This document shows positions 22,301 to 31,828 of a DNA stretch of 64,000 nt, in pieces (positions within the stretch are counted from its first letter, which is position 1; every line of letters starts with the position of its first letter). The notes beneath the pieces were generated by a model that ran no database searches, had not been told where the DNA came from, and worked only from the letters and a program-made list of their open reading frames with translations. This stretch comes from Zasmidium citrigriseum (lineage: Eukaryota > Ascomycota > Dothideomycetes > Mycosphaerellales > Mycosphaerellaceae): assembly GCA_002786025.1 (NCBI GenBank), contig NHNW01000012.1, positions 186,001 through 250,000 of the forward strand, in the 5' to 3' direction. Made by a program: the position numbers and the translations under genes.

Positions 22301-23307
22301 GTGTGCTCTACAAGGAGACGCAAAGCTTCTCTCCAGTGACCGGCCATCATGTATATGGAACCCAGCACGATCCCAACGCGGGCCTTGCCTCGTATTCTGG
22401 CTTTCTCTTGTGACGTGCTCGAGCCAAAGCCTTGGACAGAGACCCGATCTTGACTTGAGGCTCGTGTACCTTTCGTCTTGCCCTTCGTTGAGACACTCTG
22501 GTCACTGGCACGGCTGTCTGGTCGAGAGATGCCACTTGATACGCTGTTCGCGCTCGGTATCTGATCAAAAGACGTTGCTGGCAAAGGCGGCACTCGCGAT
22601 GAGGGCGCAGGCGAGCCATCGTCAGTTGGGCTGGAGACGCTTCCACTCTGAGGCGGTGTCACATGGCCTGTACTAGGTCTCTTTTCACTCTCCCGCAACG
22701 ATGTTGTCCTCTGCAGACTCCGAGCTGTCTGACCGGGTGTTTGGACAGTAGGCGAGGCCTGCATTGCCTTCGCATAGGTCGTAAGCTCGACCAAGAATCG
22801 CGCCGAAACTTCGCATACTGCCTGTCTGAGAGATGGATCATTGGTCTCTGATACGTTGGCAACGTTGACTTCATTTTGTATGCTCGACGAAGGCTCCTCT
22901 CCGCCGTCTTTCAGTACGACGAGCTGTCTGTGCACCACTCGGGGATGTTTCTCCTTCAGATATGCCGCCGCATGCTCCAACTCTTTCTGGTCGCTGCCCT
23001 CTGCTGCATCTACAATGCCGAGCACTAGCAAAGGCTCACGGAAGAGCTCAAATGGCGAAAGCTGTTGCTGCTGTTCGGAGGGCGCCGCCGGGGAGAAGCG
23101 GCAAAGCAACGAGCCCTGCGGGAAGGCTTTGGGCGAGAGAAAGAAGGCATCGTCGTCGGTCTTCTGTTCGATATCGGCGAGTGGAATGACGCTGGCCTCT
23201 GCCTGTAGTCTTTGAACGAAGAGCAGGAACCTGTCGCGTTCTATTCGACCGACTGGCAGCACAAGAGCGCGGACGTGGCTCGGCGCTACCGGTGCGAAAT
23301 GATCCAT
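19339..23307 (-). CDS. hypA: TRAPPII complex subunit Trs120 / HypA (TRAPPC9-like)
   Basis: One uninterrupted frame of 1322 codons from ATG at 23307 to TGA at 19339. The N-terminus (APVAPSHVRALVLPVGRIER) and the following strand (PQGSLLCRFSP, PLLVLGIVDAAEGSDQKEL) match fungal Trs120. A Ser/Thr-rich linker (about 190-300) leads to a helical region (GKARVGIVLGSIYMMAGHWR, the TPR-like part) and then a C-terminal half of beta-sandwich (ASPA-like) modules (PFDIPVDIENLELVTDGVQL). The length agrees with A. nidulans HypA. TRAPPII acts at the late Golgi as exchange factor for Rab11-type GTPases in exocytosis; hypA mutants in Aspergillus have wide, slow hyphae. It is divergent from the Tsc2 gene and overlaps the small membrane protein at its 3' end. 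Confidence 0.93.
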   Translation of the reverse strand: MDHFAPVAPSHVRALVLPVGRIERDRFLLFVQRLQAEASVIPLADIEQKTDDDAFFLSPKAFPQGSLLCRFSPAAPSEQQQQLSPFELFREPLLVLGIVDAAEGSDQKELEHAAAYLKEKHPRVVHRQLVVLKDGGEEPSSSIQNEVNVANVSETNDPSLRQAVCEVSARFLVELTTYAKAMQASPTVQTPGQTARSLQRTTSLRESEKRPSTGHVTPPQSGSVSSPTDDGSPAPSSRVPPLPATSFDQIPSANSVSSGISRPDSRASDQSVSTKGKTKGTRASSQDRVSVQGFGSSTSQEKARIRGKARVGIVLGSIYMMAGHWREALRLLVEHTTKARTLSDHLWHAKGLENMIVCMLLLAWSGIEFQVPSICDPVSDRTSSPNVARLTAEAKAAAEGTKQQLQIFRLSMAIPDMSKLILSLYRSTEGSLELPFLVHAEATIRISKLLAALSSVKGQLTPAALRLICISQYASSDGAASPLRASGPAAALGNAKMLSKISIADMLALAMPSPEDNLTISDLIRILSGVASSYAMLGLERKKAITIRDLVVRLTGALIQARKLGAAEMGIHPAAALSLDTGADTIRAITEESSGINDLIADVANIYGASLIPPGRSETPVYLNSQGFGNQSLTIQLLGDLINFCEASPEPFGVLWLASSVLRTAGPNSAIDTARFNSANNAFNREEQMHLATVISQTVAASRHLGLSDVQATYWDPFLIRGVEIQQATGEKAVIDRQRMKQTEGPIDPSNPLLYDPNASRPGTATAKKTYVLVHNEPSECYVTLQNPFDIPVDIENLELVTDGVQLSSHHEPVTLGPLRFQQVQIMVSPKDTGQTRVTGCRVKMQGCMPQVFPIIPDAWSAKTPVTLKDLGLKARPPLSKGGERYDLKSLGIDPESIDCTVLDALPTLVLDNVSDLESGLMLLDGEERHLKLALRNTSSVAAAVFEIKTADDALRPLDEDEVNNDSSVRAPDGIRKGVSVVQQEDLAKNMIKPGECLEFDFELRGKAGVSTTQANFFFCSQPTPLDFDQESDDEDAETRAPAPACGKISGSGRYARMLPVPIDMTVNAALQVHNLEVVEPESGDYGALMVSFDIRNAWPKSISYACSGDDAVKGVDAASTELSNREGVIAPGEIRRVYVLSKRGAAIAAFGEDDEVVQTKFLGRLVVRWSVEGRSGVVDMQGLAIPPESLELIRAGPVDVDLVVAGDDDETKEAFPVGSFVRVQVRVSNRAEYSGPLFVQLQPRTSEAGRDDRRLAVAGTLQRIVASPKAKEERLVDFVLCPLLAGVLQLEAVVRRAQIGAARGEESGWCCRKALALSVHG

Positions 23308-24331
23308 TGGTTGGACATGCTGGTCCAGATCGAATTGGATGGCCGTCCTTGCAATCGTGCTTCCCTCACTCTACGCTTGCTCCTGCTTCACTTGGTGGTA
23401 TAAGCGAGTAGCAGGAGGGTCCTGAGGATATTGCAAGGAAGTAAAGTCGCTCGGTCGAAGCACGCCAGGCACAATTGCAGGTAGCACGAGTGGAACCAGC
23501 TGGCGCCGGCCGTCGATCCCCGGCGGCAGGATGCACCCTGACGATGGTGCCGTGGCGGAAGACTCTGCTCGTTCCTGCTTTTGCCTCCGACGATAGCGTT
23601 GGCAGCTGCTTGCTTATCCCGCCAGTATGCGGAGGGAGGACGAGTGGTGAAAGATCTGTGCAAAAGAGGAGCAGCACAGGCGTGGGATGGAAGGTGGATG
23701 GGCCTCGTCTGGCGCGGCTTCGCCATGAAAACCACATCACAAGGCCACTCGTCACCACTGCTGCGCTGCCGCCGATAATGCTCGCAGGCCTCCTGCTACT
23801 CCCTCCTCCCATCGATTGCTCTCCAACGGGCTGTCCATGGAGCACGATGCTCCAGGAACACCACCATGGCGGCCGCTGTCCAGTCTGTCGAGCAATGCGC
23901 CCTCGACGGCGCCGTCCAGCAGGTACGTTCCCGTCCACGGGTGCTTTTCCCCAGCCAGCTGCACGTCATGCTGCCCTTGACGTGCGTGACGGTAGCTTTT
24001 GTTGCCTCACCACCGCATGGGCCTTTGTCTCGAATTTAAGGCAGCATCAAAAGGGCATATGTGGGCGGAGGAGGGTTTAATTGGAGAATTGCTGCAAAAA
24101 TTGTTGCACAGGGAGGGTTGTTGCAGCGCTGTCTGCTCATCTCTCCTGATGACCTCCAGTCTTGCTGCAGTTGGGGGGTCAGCAAATATTGATTGAATAG
24201 CCTTCAGCACATTCGTTGAAAATATCGTTTGCTTTCCACTTCCAGACCAACACCGCTCTGACAACCATCACAGTGCAACCTTGTTCCCCAAGCACGCTTC
24301 CGTCCAGATTTCTTCCTCCCTGCCCACACAT
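23308..24331. promoter_or_regulatory. Divergent intergenic region, TRS120 and TSC2
   Basis: About 1 kb between two start codons. Frames at 23366-23938 (minus) and 23475-24080 (plus) overlap each other and have no protein features, so they are treated as non-coding. The plus-strand side carries an A/T-richer stretch (24040-24260) before the Tsc2 start. No TATA box was assigned. Confidence 0.45.
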
Positions 24332-27300
24332 ATGGAATCTGCCTCCCGCAGCAGAGACATCGCGCCATACGAGCCCTTCATCTGCGAACGTCTGACCAGG
24401 GCCATTGCTCTCTGCGACCCCTCAAGACCGTTCGTTGCACAAAGCCCTCCTCCCTCAACACAGCCCGCCCTCTCTTCGCTCCTCCAGGAGGCCGCCACCA
24501 CCATCCAGTTCCATGCCAAGTGGTTCACCCCGGCCGGCTTGACTACCTTCCTGCAGACTGCTCTTGACGTGGCCAGCCGATCTTCCTCCACCGCCGACCT
24601 CTACGCAGCCTTGAACCTGATCGACACCATCGGAACGTATTCGGTCCTCCCAACGCTGCCACCCACTGTCAGCTTCATCTGTTACTGCTACTACCAAGGC
24701 ACCAGATCCCACAGGCACAAACGACTGACTCAGCATGCGTGGGCCGTCGCAGTACACATCCTAGAGTCTCATATGGGAGGACAGTTCGTACCGGCCACAC
24801 TGAAGACCATCAGCAACCCGAGCATCTCCACATCAAAATTCGACCTGGCAGCCTGCGTTGGCGCCCTTCAGCTCTCAAGGCACAAATTATTGTCCAACGA
24901 CGACGAGGAGCACACCGACAACACCATGAACCAACCGGCAATGCATCCAACACAGCTCCTCCATGGCATGCGCAAAGCAGCAGCCATCGAGAACAACCAC
25001 ATCCTCTCCGAACAAGTCACCATCATGCTTGGCACCATACTACAGAGTAGCTTCCTTTCCGATCAGGTCGAAGCCGATGGTGGATGGGATATCTGGGTAG
25101 ATCTTCTTGATCGCTGTATACGTGGTTCAGGGGACAAAGCAGCACTTGACAGAGTCATGAAAGGCCTGCAGGAGCGCATATCACTGTTCGAAGCTCGTCA
25201 TCATCCAAGACTGGCAGAACTGTTTGTCGAAGCGAGAAGACCGTTACCGGAAGAGTTGAGCTCGGCATTTTTGGTCCCATGGCAACGTGCGCTGATAACG
25301 CAAGAGGAGACGATGTGGACCACTGGCTTCCGAAGCATGCTTGGCAAGCTCTGTGACTCCTCTTTCTATCTCAGAGAACTGGATGCATTCATTGACACTA
25401 GCGTATCCGCTTTCTTCCAGACCGAGGACTTCGTGTCGAGGAAGGACTTCGTTTACACGTTACGAACCCTCATCCTTGATCCCGGCTCAGCACAGTCAGT
25501 CATCGACATCCTTGCCAAAGGCATTGTGAGAATCTTCACGCACAAGACGAGAAAGGAGAAATGGGAAGCACAGAGGAATTGGCTTTTCCCAATACTGTGC
25601 GAAGTCGCAGAGTACAGTCTCGAGGCGACAAAGCTGCTCCTCAGGATCCGCATGGATGAGGCTGGCCAAGGATATCTGGAGCCTACCCCCTCGGATGATT
25701 CGCAGTCCACGCATTCTACTACAGCCACACAACAAAACAGATCCTCTGACATTTACGGTCTCACGTCACTGTCCTTTGACTGCTGGGTGAATGTTATCAG
25801 GGACGTGATCGTTGGAAAAGTTCGAAGATGGGACATCTACAACGAACACCTCACATCGCTGGCACATCAGATTCGCAACCACGCACTGTGGCGCGACAGA
25901 TACCAACACATCAAAGTCCTCTGCCACTATCTCTGCGACACCTTCAAGCAGGAAGACTTCATTGAGCCACCAAAAGAGACAGCGCTCGGCAAATCGTATG
26001 TCATTGGACAGCTCCTGCAAATATTGACGGCGATGATAAGCTACCACGACCGTTTGGAGCGCCAGACCATCAAGACTGCCATCGTCACTATCATCAATGT
26101 GGCAGGCTCCCGAGAACACACCGTCAGCATTCATTGCATTCATGCGCTCTCGATTTGCTGCTATGAGCTACCGGAGCTGATGGCTGGTTACATGGAAGCG
26201 ATCATCAACAAGATGACACGAATGGTCACACAGAGATACCTAGCACTCTACGTTCTTGAGTTCTTCGCCGCTCTATCGCGCTTTCCAGATCTGCAAGACA
26301 GACTCCGACGAGACGACTTCAAGAGAATCTTTGGCGTTTGCCATAGCTATCTCCAATCCATCCGAAGCACCACTGCACTCGAGCGCAAGAGAACGCCGAC
26401 CAGTGAACAAAGTGCCGGTAAAAGCAGTACATCCAGCGATGACATGGCCCCATACGTCTACGCTCTTACACATCACGTCATCACCTTCTGGTATATGGCA
26501 CTGAAGCCACACAACCGTCACGGATTGAAGGAGTACATCACTAGCTGTCTGAGATACACAGATATTGATGGAAAGGAACACATCGAAGATCAAGGCCTGG
26601 TCACGATTGATTTGATGGATCGCGTTGATGCAGAAGAAGGGATAACAGCACCTTCCGAAAAAGTTTTTGACGAAAGCGACGGCCGAATCATCACCCGCCA
26701 CCGCGTGACAGGACTCCTCTTCATCACCACAGAGACCGCCCTTAGGACCGGGAAGACCATAGTCACCATCCGCCGACCATCGGGCACAGCCCAACGCATC
26801 ATATCCGCGCACCGCAGACACGACAGTGCGCTCGAAGCAGGCGTTGAGATGCGGACAGCGTCTGTCACGGTGGAGAGCGACATGCAAGACTACATCACCG
26901 TCTTCCCCGACGACATTGACGGGCGCACCTATGGCAAGGTGGCCATCCCTCGCCCATCCTCCGCCCTAGGCTCCATGCAGATCCTCACTCTCCCAGAAGA
27001 GGACGCCGCCGTAGCGCGGGCGATCCACTACTTCGACTTCGTTCCCGCGCTCGACACTCACAAGGCGGGCATCATCTACGTGGGAGAGGAGCAAACCTCC
27101 GAAGAGGAGATTCTGCTCAACCAGTCGGGCTCTCCCGACTACAGAGAGTTCCTAGAGGACATGGGCTCGGTGCGGCGGTTGAAGGGAGCCACCTTCAACA
27201 CGCAAGGCCTGGACCGCGCGGGCGACGCTGATGGTGAATACGCCATCGTGTGGAACAACGAGGTGACGGAGCTCGTCTACCACACGACGACGTACATGCC

Positions 27301-27760
27301 GAACGACCCGGACGACAAGCTCACCGTGGTGAACAAGAAGCGCCACATCGGCAACGACTATGTGAACATAGTCTTCAACAACAGCGGCCACGCCTTCCGC
27401 TTCGACACCTTCCCCTCGGCCTTCAACCGCGTGTACGTGGTGATCTCGCCCTCCGAACGCACGAGCTTCGTCCAGGCGCGCGAGATCACCGCCGCCAAGG
27501 CCAAGAAGGAGCGCTTCTACAATGTGCACGTCCTCACCCGGGCGGGCTACCCCAACCTCTCCTCTGCCGCAGAGGTGAAGGTGGTGTCGGGCGCCTGCTT
27601 GGGTGGGTACGTGCGCAATCTTGCGCTAAATGCGTGTGTCTTTTCGAAGATGTGGGAAGGTGAGGGTGGTTCGGGGGAGTATCCCTCTTCTTGGCGCCAG
27701 AGGTTGCTCATGATTAGGCGCCTCTATGATCAGTACCGCCCCAAGTGGGCGGGTGAATGA
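24332..27760 (+). CDS. tsc2: Tuberin (Tsc2) homologue, Rap/Rheb GTPase-activating protein
   Basis: A single exon of 1142 codons from the first ATG (24332) of an open frame that extends slightly upstream without another ATG. The N-terminal 850 residues are helical repeats of the tuberin type (ALIQ-like blocks such as IKTAIVTIINVAGSREHTVS and LYVLEFFAALSRFPDLQDRL). The Rap/Ran-GAP domain (about 900-1115) contains YREFLEDMGSVRRLKGATFN, EYAIVWNNEVTELVYHTTTY and KRHIGNDYVNIVFNNSG. Asn1008 in HIGNDYV corresponds to the catalytic asparagine thumb. With Tsc1 it converts Rheb-GTP to the GDP form and so restrains TORC1. At 1142 residues it is shorter than S. pombe Tsc2; a missing upstream exon cannot be excluded. 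Confidence 0.93.
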   Translation: MESASRSRDIAPYEPFICERLTRAIALCDPSRPFVAQSPPPSTQPALSSLLQEAATTIQFHAKWFTPAGLTTFLQTALDVASRSSSTADLYAALNLIDTIGTYSVLPTLPPTVSFICYCYYQGTRSHRHKRLTQHAWAVAVHILESHMGGQFVPATLKTISNPSISTSKFDLAACVGALQLSRHKLLSNDDEEHTDNTMNQPAMHPTQLLHGMRKAAAIENNHILSEQVTIMLGTILQSSFLSDQVEADGGWDIWVDLLDRCIRGSGDKAALDRVMKGLQERISLFEARHHPRLAELFVEARRPLPEELSSAFLVPWQRALITQEETMWTTGFRSMLGKLCDSSFYLRELDAFIDTSVSAFFQTEDFVSRKDFVYTLRTLILDPGSAQSVIDILAKGIVRIFTHKTRKEKWEAQRNWLFPILCEVAEYSLEATKLLLRIRMDEAGQGYLEPTPSDDSQSTHSTTATQQNRSSDIYGLTSLSFDCWVNVIRDVIVGKVRRWDIYNEHLTSLAHQIRNHALWRDRYQHIKVLCHYLCDTFKQEDFIEPPKETALGKSYVIGQLLQILTAMISYHDRLERQTIKTAIVTIINVAGSREHTVSIHCIHALSICCYELPELMAGYMEAIINKMTRMVTQRYLALYVLEFFAALSRFPDLQDRLRRDDFKRIFGVCHSYLQSIRSTTALERKRTPTSEQSAGKSSTSSDDMAPYVYALTHHVITFWYMALKPHNRHGLKEYITSCLRYTDIDGKEHIEDQGLVTIDLMDRVDAEEGITAPSEKVFDESDGRIITRHRVTGLLFITTETALRTGKTIVTIRRPSGTAQRIISAHRRHDSALEAGVEMRTASVTVESDMQDYITVFPDDIDGRTYGKVAIPRPSSALGSMQILTLPEEDAAVARAIHYFDFVPALDTHKAGIIYVGEEQTSEEEILLNQSGSPDYREFLEDMGSVRRLKGATFNTQGLDRAGDADGEYAIVWNNEVTELVYHTTTYMPNDPDDKLTVVNKKRHIGNDYVNIVFNNSGHAFRFDTFPSAFNRVYVVISPSERTSFVQAREITAAKAKKERFYNVHVLTRAGYPNLSSAAEVKVVSGACLGGYVRNLALNACVFSKMWEGEGGSGEYPSSWRQRLLMIRRLYDQYRPKWAGE

Positions 27761-27824
27761 ATAGCTCGTGGGCGGCGGCGTGAGGTTTTTTAGCTTGTAA
27801 ATACCCAAAAGTTTTGTGTTGGTT

Positions 27825-28510
27825 TCTCTGTTCTCCGCTAATCCATTCGTCTCAATATCATGCTATCCACTGATTTAATAGCGTAGATGTTGCTTAGAGA
27901 TTGGGGATAGGGTCGATGAACATACAACTCACATCCATTCAACACCTGAGATCAAGGGCAACCCGTTCCCACCTCTCTCACGGCGCGTACAAGCCATTTA
28001 CACACCCAAGTGAAAGGGCACATCTTTTTGTAGATCTCTTCGTTCCCCGCTGCACTCTCTATCTCAATCTGGTCTCGTCCATCGTTTCAATAGCATGGAC
28101 ATGACCTTGGGATTGGGGATAGGGTAGGTGAAAAGACAACTTACCTTCAATCAACTCCCGAGGTCAAGGGCATCTCAACCTCACCTCCCTGACGGCGACT
28201 ACGAGCCATTTACACCCTTAAGTGAGAGTACACATCACTCTATTGTTCTCTCTATTCTCCGCTGCTCGATCGATCTCAATCTTCTACTATCCATCGATTC
28301 GATAGCATGGACATGACCCTAGGATTGGGGATATGATTAATGAAAAGACAACTCACCTCCAAACGACCCTTGAGGTGAAGGGCAATCTATCCCCACCTAC
28401 CCTGCAGCGCCTACGGACCATCTCTACGCTCAAGTGAAAAGGCACATCATTCATAAATCTCTACATCTCAACGCTAAGCTGTGCCATCGACCCATCCATC
28501 GGCCCTCTAA
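27825..28510. repeat. 212-bp tandem repeat, about 3.2 copies
   Basis: GATTGGGGATA starts at 27899, 28111 and 28323, exactly 212 bp apart twice. A partial first copy begins with TTCTCCGCT at 27831, 424 bp before its counterpart at 28255. Units contain the shared blocks AAGTGAxAGxxCACATC and CAATAGCATGGACATGACC. Divergence between copies is roughly 15-25 percent by eye, mostly transitions, with conserved length. It lies between two convergent genes, so it forms 3' flank for both. No frame is conserved through the copies. Confidence 0.85.
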
Positions 28511-28533
28511 TTCCTTCTATCCATCTCAGAGAT

Positions 28534-28891
28534 CTATGGCTTAAACTCGCCATCCTCCTCAGCATCATCAGGGCCGCCATCAGCGACTGTGTCGGCAGTG
28601 CTCAGGCCTCCATCCTTGCTATACATCACCAACACATCAGCAAACTAGACTCTCTACCAGACAAAGAGCTGGGAGGGACGGGGAAGACTTACGCAGTGCC
28701 ACCAACACCATAATTCTTATTGCCCACATGAGCCTCCTTCTTATTCTCCTTCATACCATAGTTGGGGATGTCGTTCTTGAGCTGGGCGGCAGACTCGGTC
28801 GTCTCTTCGCTACAGTCACACATCCGTCAGTTGGGTCAAGATTAGGGAGTTGGGTAGAGATGGGGACGTACTGATCTTTCTTGGGAGGCAT
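28534..28891 (-). CDS. Small hydrophilic protein, 73 aa
   Basis: Three exons on the minus strand, 28891..28872, 28809..28693 and 28618..28534, are joined across GT-AG introns of 62 and 74 nt (donors GTACGT and GTAAGT, acceptors TGTAG and TATAG) in frame. The product starts MPPKKDHEETTESAAQLKND, has two similar short segments (IPNYGMKENK and NKNYGVGG), and ends in an acidic, Asp/Glu/Gly-rich tail closing with GEFKP. It has no signal peptide or membrane segment and looks intrinsically disordered, somewhat like small stress or hydrophilin proteins; that comparison rests on composition only. Three consistent splice junctions make the model credible despite its size. Confidence 0.75.
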
Positions 28892-29879
28892 GATCGTTGT
28901 TACTTTCTTCAAACTCGTTCAACTTCAAGGTCAATAGAACTTCTCTCGCATGCATCCCAGGTCGCACAAGCACCACCTATATATCTCTCCCTCCCATCCT
29001 GCCCAGCGCAGCCACACCTACACTCAAGGCAGCGTGAGAGAGAAATGACGGCATAGCCACACCGATCGATCTGGATCAGCCACGGCCATCACATGGAGGC
29101 AGCTATCAAGCCAACCAACCTGTTCACTCACCTGTTCATCAGCTATCGTGTATGTACGTCAATCGTCGATGCCGTCGTGCAAACCGGTTTAGACGCCCCA
29201 TGACGCATTGCCTCGAATGGGTCTTAGCCTGCTTGAACTTCGAATCCTTCGAATGCCAACCGCACCTCTCAAGAGCCACCTGGGCAGTCAATCCAGGGAA
29301 GAAAGCTATCCTGCAAGCAAGTTGGAAACGGGAGGTCGCCGTCTTTGCCAAACGTATGAATTTCGTCATCTAAGTAATAGACATCGGACCTTCCTCCTTT
29401 CTTCTTCTCCTGTCTTCGTCGTCCGGTCCAGGTTCTACGTACAAGTCCCTGCCTCCAACGTCTTCTCAATCAATGGCGGTCTCGGTCCATAGTGCGCTTT
29501 CCGAGAAGCATATCGTAAAGGTCGTAAGAAAATGCCGAACAGCGCAGGGGTAATGATGATATCTCCTCCTCTTCATTTCTTTCATGTCTTTTCCCTCCAA
29601 AACACAAACACGCAAGGAAAACCACGTAGATTAGGCTTAAATCCTCCAGCCCAAAAGTATATCTCGCAGAAGGTGAGAAGTCCCGAACCCTTTTGAAAAC
29701 AAACGAGACCCTCTCCCAAACTGAAACACGACTTGCGAAAACGCTTCATCTCACGCCAACAGCGCCGTACATTCAAAGGTCGTTCACACCGTCCTGTTGC
29801 CGCCCCTAATTCCGTGTGCTGAAACATATGTGACAAAAGAAGCTGATCGGTCTGCTGATAAACGTCTCTGCGCGGGCCG
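28892..29879. other. Intergenic: small-gene promoter and veA 3' flank
   Basis: No gene assigned. Overlapping frames at 29139-29369 (minus) and 29152-29373 (plus) have similar quality on both strands, which argues against coding. The part from about 29580 is probably veA 3' UTR. Confidence 0.4.
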
Positions 29880-31810
29880 CTAGCTGTGTCCTGGGAGCGC
29901 ACGCTGAATCTCTCGTCCGTCGGCGCGACGGTATTGCATGCCCATGCTGCTGGGGTCTAGCTCGCCAGCATCATTGTCGTTGTCGTCCACGGCAGACAGA
30001 GATGGGATCGACGTGATGCTGTCTGCGTGGCTGTAGGTGCTCGGCCGTGCGCCCTGTCTCAGGGGTCCGCTCTGGTGCCTGTCGCTGAAGACGTTGCCAT
30101 AGCTACGCTTGTGCGTATCAAGCGGCGTCTGCGTGGAGCTGTAGTACGAGCTTTGCGGAGCCGTCGACACGGGCGAGGACGCTTCGATTCTACCGCTTGG
30201 TATCGTGGTGTTCAACGGTGGCAGATCGAAGGGCTTAGCATGCGATGGCGGCGTGGCGGCGATGGCCCGAGCGGGTGGGTGCATAGGTTCGAGTGGCGCC
30301 GGACGGCTGTTGTAGAGATCAATGGATGGGTAAGAGTTCTGTGGGGCCTGCGTCGGTGGTGGCGGCGGCTGGTACGCCGGTTGCTGGTACGTCTGTGGAG
30401 CCGGCTGAGCATAACCGCCGTGTGGAGGCGGAGTCTGCTGGGTCGAGGGCCGGCGGTAGTCCGCGTGTGACGAGTAGTCAATACTTTGTCGCGGAGCTGG
30501 CGGTGCAGGGTCGTACGAGCCGTTGGGGGCACTGTAATGAGAGTGAGTTGGCTGCTGAGATGGGGCAGCCGGCTGGTAGTTGTTGTAGTAGCTCTGTTGT
30601 GCTGGGGCTTGCACTGGTGGCGGCGGGGCGTAGCTCTGGGGTTGGTATTGCGGCGGCGGCGGCTGCATGGAGGTCTGAGGTTGAACAAACTGAGATGGCT
30701 GATATTGCTGTCCGGGCGAAAGTCCGTATGAAGCCTGGGCGTAGCCATTCTGTGGGGTGTGAGGAGCAGTACCGTAGTGGGAGGATGGTTGATGGTAGGC
30801 CTGGCCCATTTCCTGCAGTGAAGGACGGCGCGAAACCGAGGTCCCGATGGAATGGTGACTGGCGTTACTGGCCGACCGCGGACGGGGAATTGGCTCTACA
30901 AAACCGTGTGGTGTCGGCATGACGGCTCCGGGATACATGTGATGAGATTCCGGTGTGGCGGACGCTCTCGCACGTGCTGCGGCAGTCTCCTCTTCATATT
31001 CATCCCAATCTTTGCCATCGGACTTGTGGTCACGTCTCCTCATACGCACATCGCGCCTGATACGAACACGGCAACCTTGCTCAGCGACCATCCGGCTCAA
31101 CGAAGTGCTCTCACTTAGGCCTGGGAACTTCTTGGCGCTATACACATGGAATGCCTCCGACTTGACTTCGAGACGATGCGTTACATGGGAGTCTCCTGCG
31201 CCGTTGGGCTGGCCACCGTCCTCGACTTTGTCGTCATCCTTGGAATTCTTGAGCTCCTCGTACAGGCTGAAGCTCAGACGGTATCGACCTTCGTGGCGGA
31301 CAGAAAGATCCGGGAAGATGAAATAGCCAGCAGGGGAAGGGCGGTCCAGGTAGACCATGCCGGCCACAGGAGTACCAGTCAGGACTGGGGGAGTTTGCCT
31401 CTCTTGAGGGACACGACCGTGGGCCATTGGGCGCGCATTTTCCAGGGTGGCGAAGAGGAAGTAGTTGGCGTGCATCTGGTAAGTGATGTCCTCTTCCTTG
31501 TTCTCACCTTGGAAGATCTTGAGCTCGACGATGGGAGGCGGGTCCACTGGGCGGCGGTCTGCCGATGCTGCAGCAGTCTGTGAGCGACAGATACAGCTTT
31601 GGGAGGTGAGATGGACTTACACTTGGCACCTTGTCCACATGCTCGCGCTCTCTGAGGTTGTCTGGAGATGTTAGCGACGGGAAGATTTTTCGCGATTTCA
31701 ATCTGTACTGACTGCAGAACGTGCATGGTGTAGGTGATGACCCGGCCATCAGCGGTGGTCCGGGTCTGCGACGACTTGGTCTCATTCTCGACCGCGATGT
31801 CGGCAGCGTG
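29880..31810 (-). CDS. veA: Velvet-family regulator VeA, start unresolved
   Basis: Recognised exons on the minus strand are 31810..31713, 31661..31621 and 31567..29880, joined across introns of 51 nt (donor GTCAGT, CGCTAAC branch point) and 53 nt (GTAAGT ... CTGCAG). The join restores the velvet hallmark VLQQPQRARACGQGAK then SSADRRPVDPPPIVELKIF. The velvet domain runs to about RVRIRRDVRMRRRDHKS, with GYFIFPDLSVRHEGRYRLSF inside. The long C-terminus is Pro/Gln/Ser/Tyr-rich, as in other VeA proteins. VeA with VelB and LaeA links light to development and secondary metabolism. No ATG precedes this frame: it starts after a possible acceptor TAG at 31811-31813, so a first exon is missing from the model. 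Confidence 0.93.
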
Positions 31811-31828
31811 CTACCTCATGCGGTCCAT
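31811..31828 (-). promoter_or_regulatory. Short upstream ORF before veA
   Basis: On the minus strand the only ATGs within about 600 bp upstream of the recognised VeA frame lie in a five-codon ORF (M-D-R-M-R-stop) in a CCACCATGG context, whose TAG stop is also the candidate splice acceptor for the first recognised exon. If it is in the mRNA it would act as an upstream ORF. If the intron is removed it is lost. Confidence 0.45.

Noticed and set aside
23366..24080. Overlapping frames between TRS120 and TSC2
   Set aside because: Long frames occur on both strands at once with no conserved block; the position is a divergent promoter.
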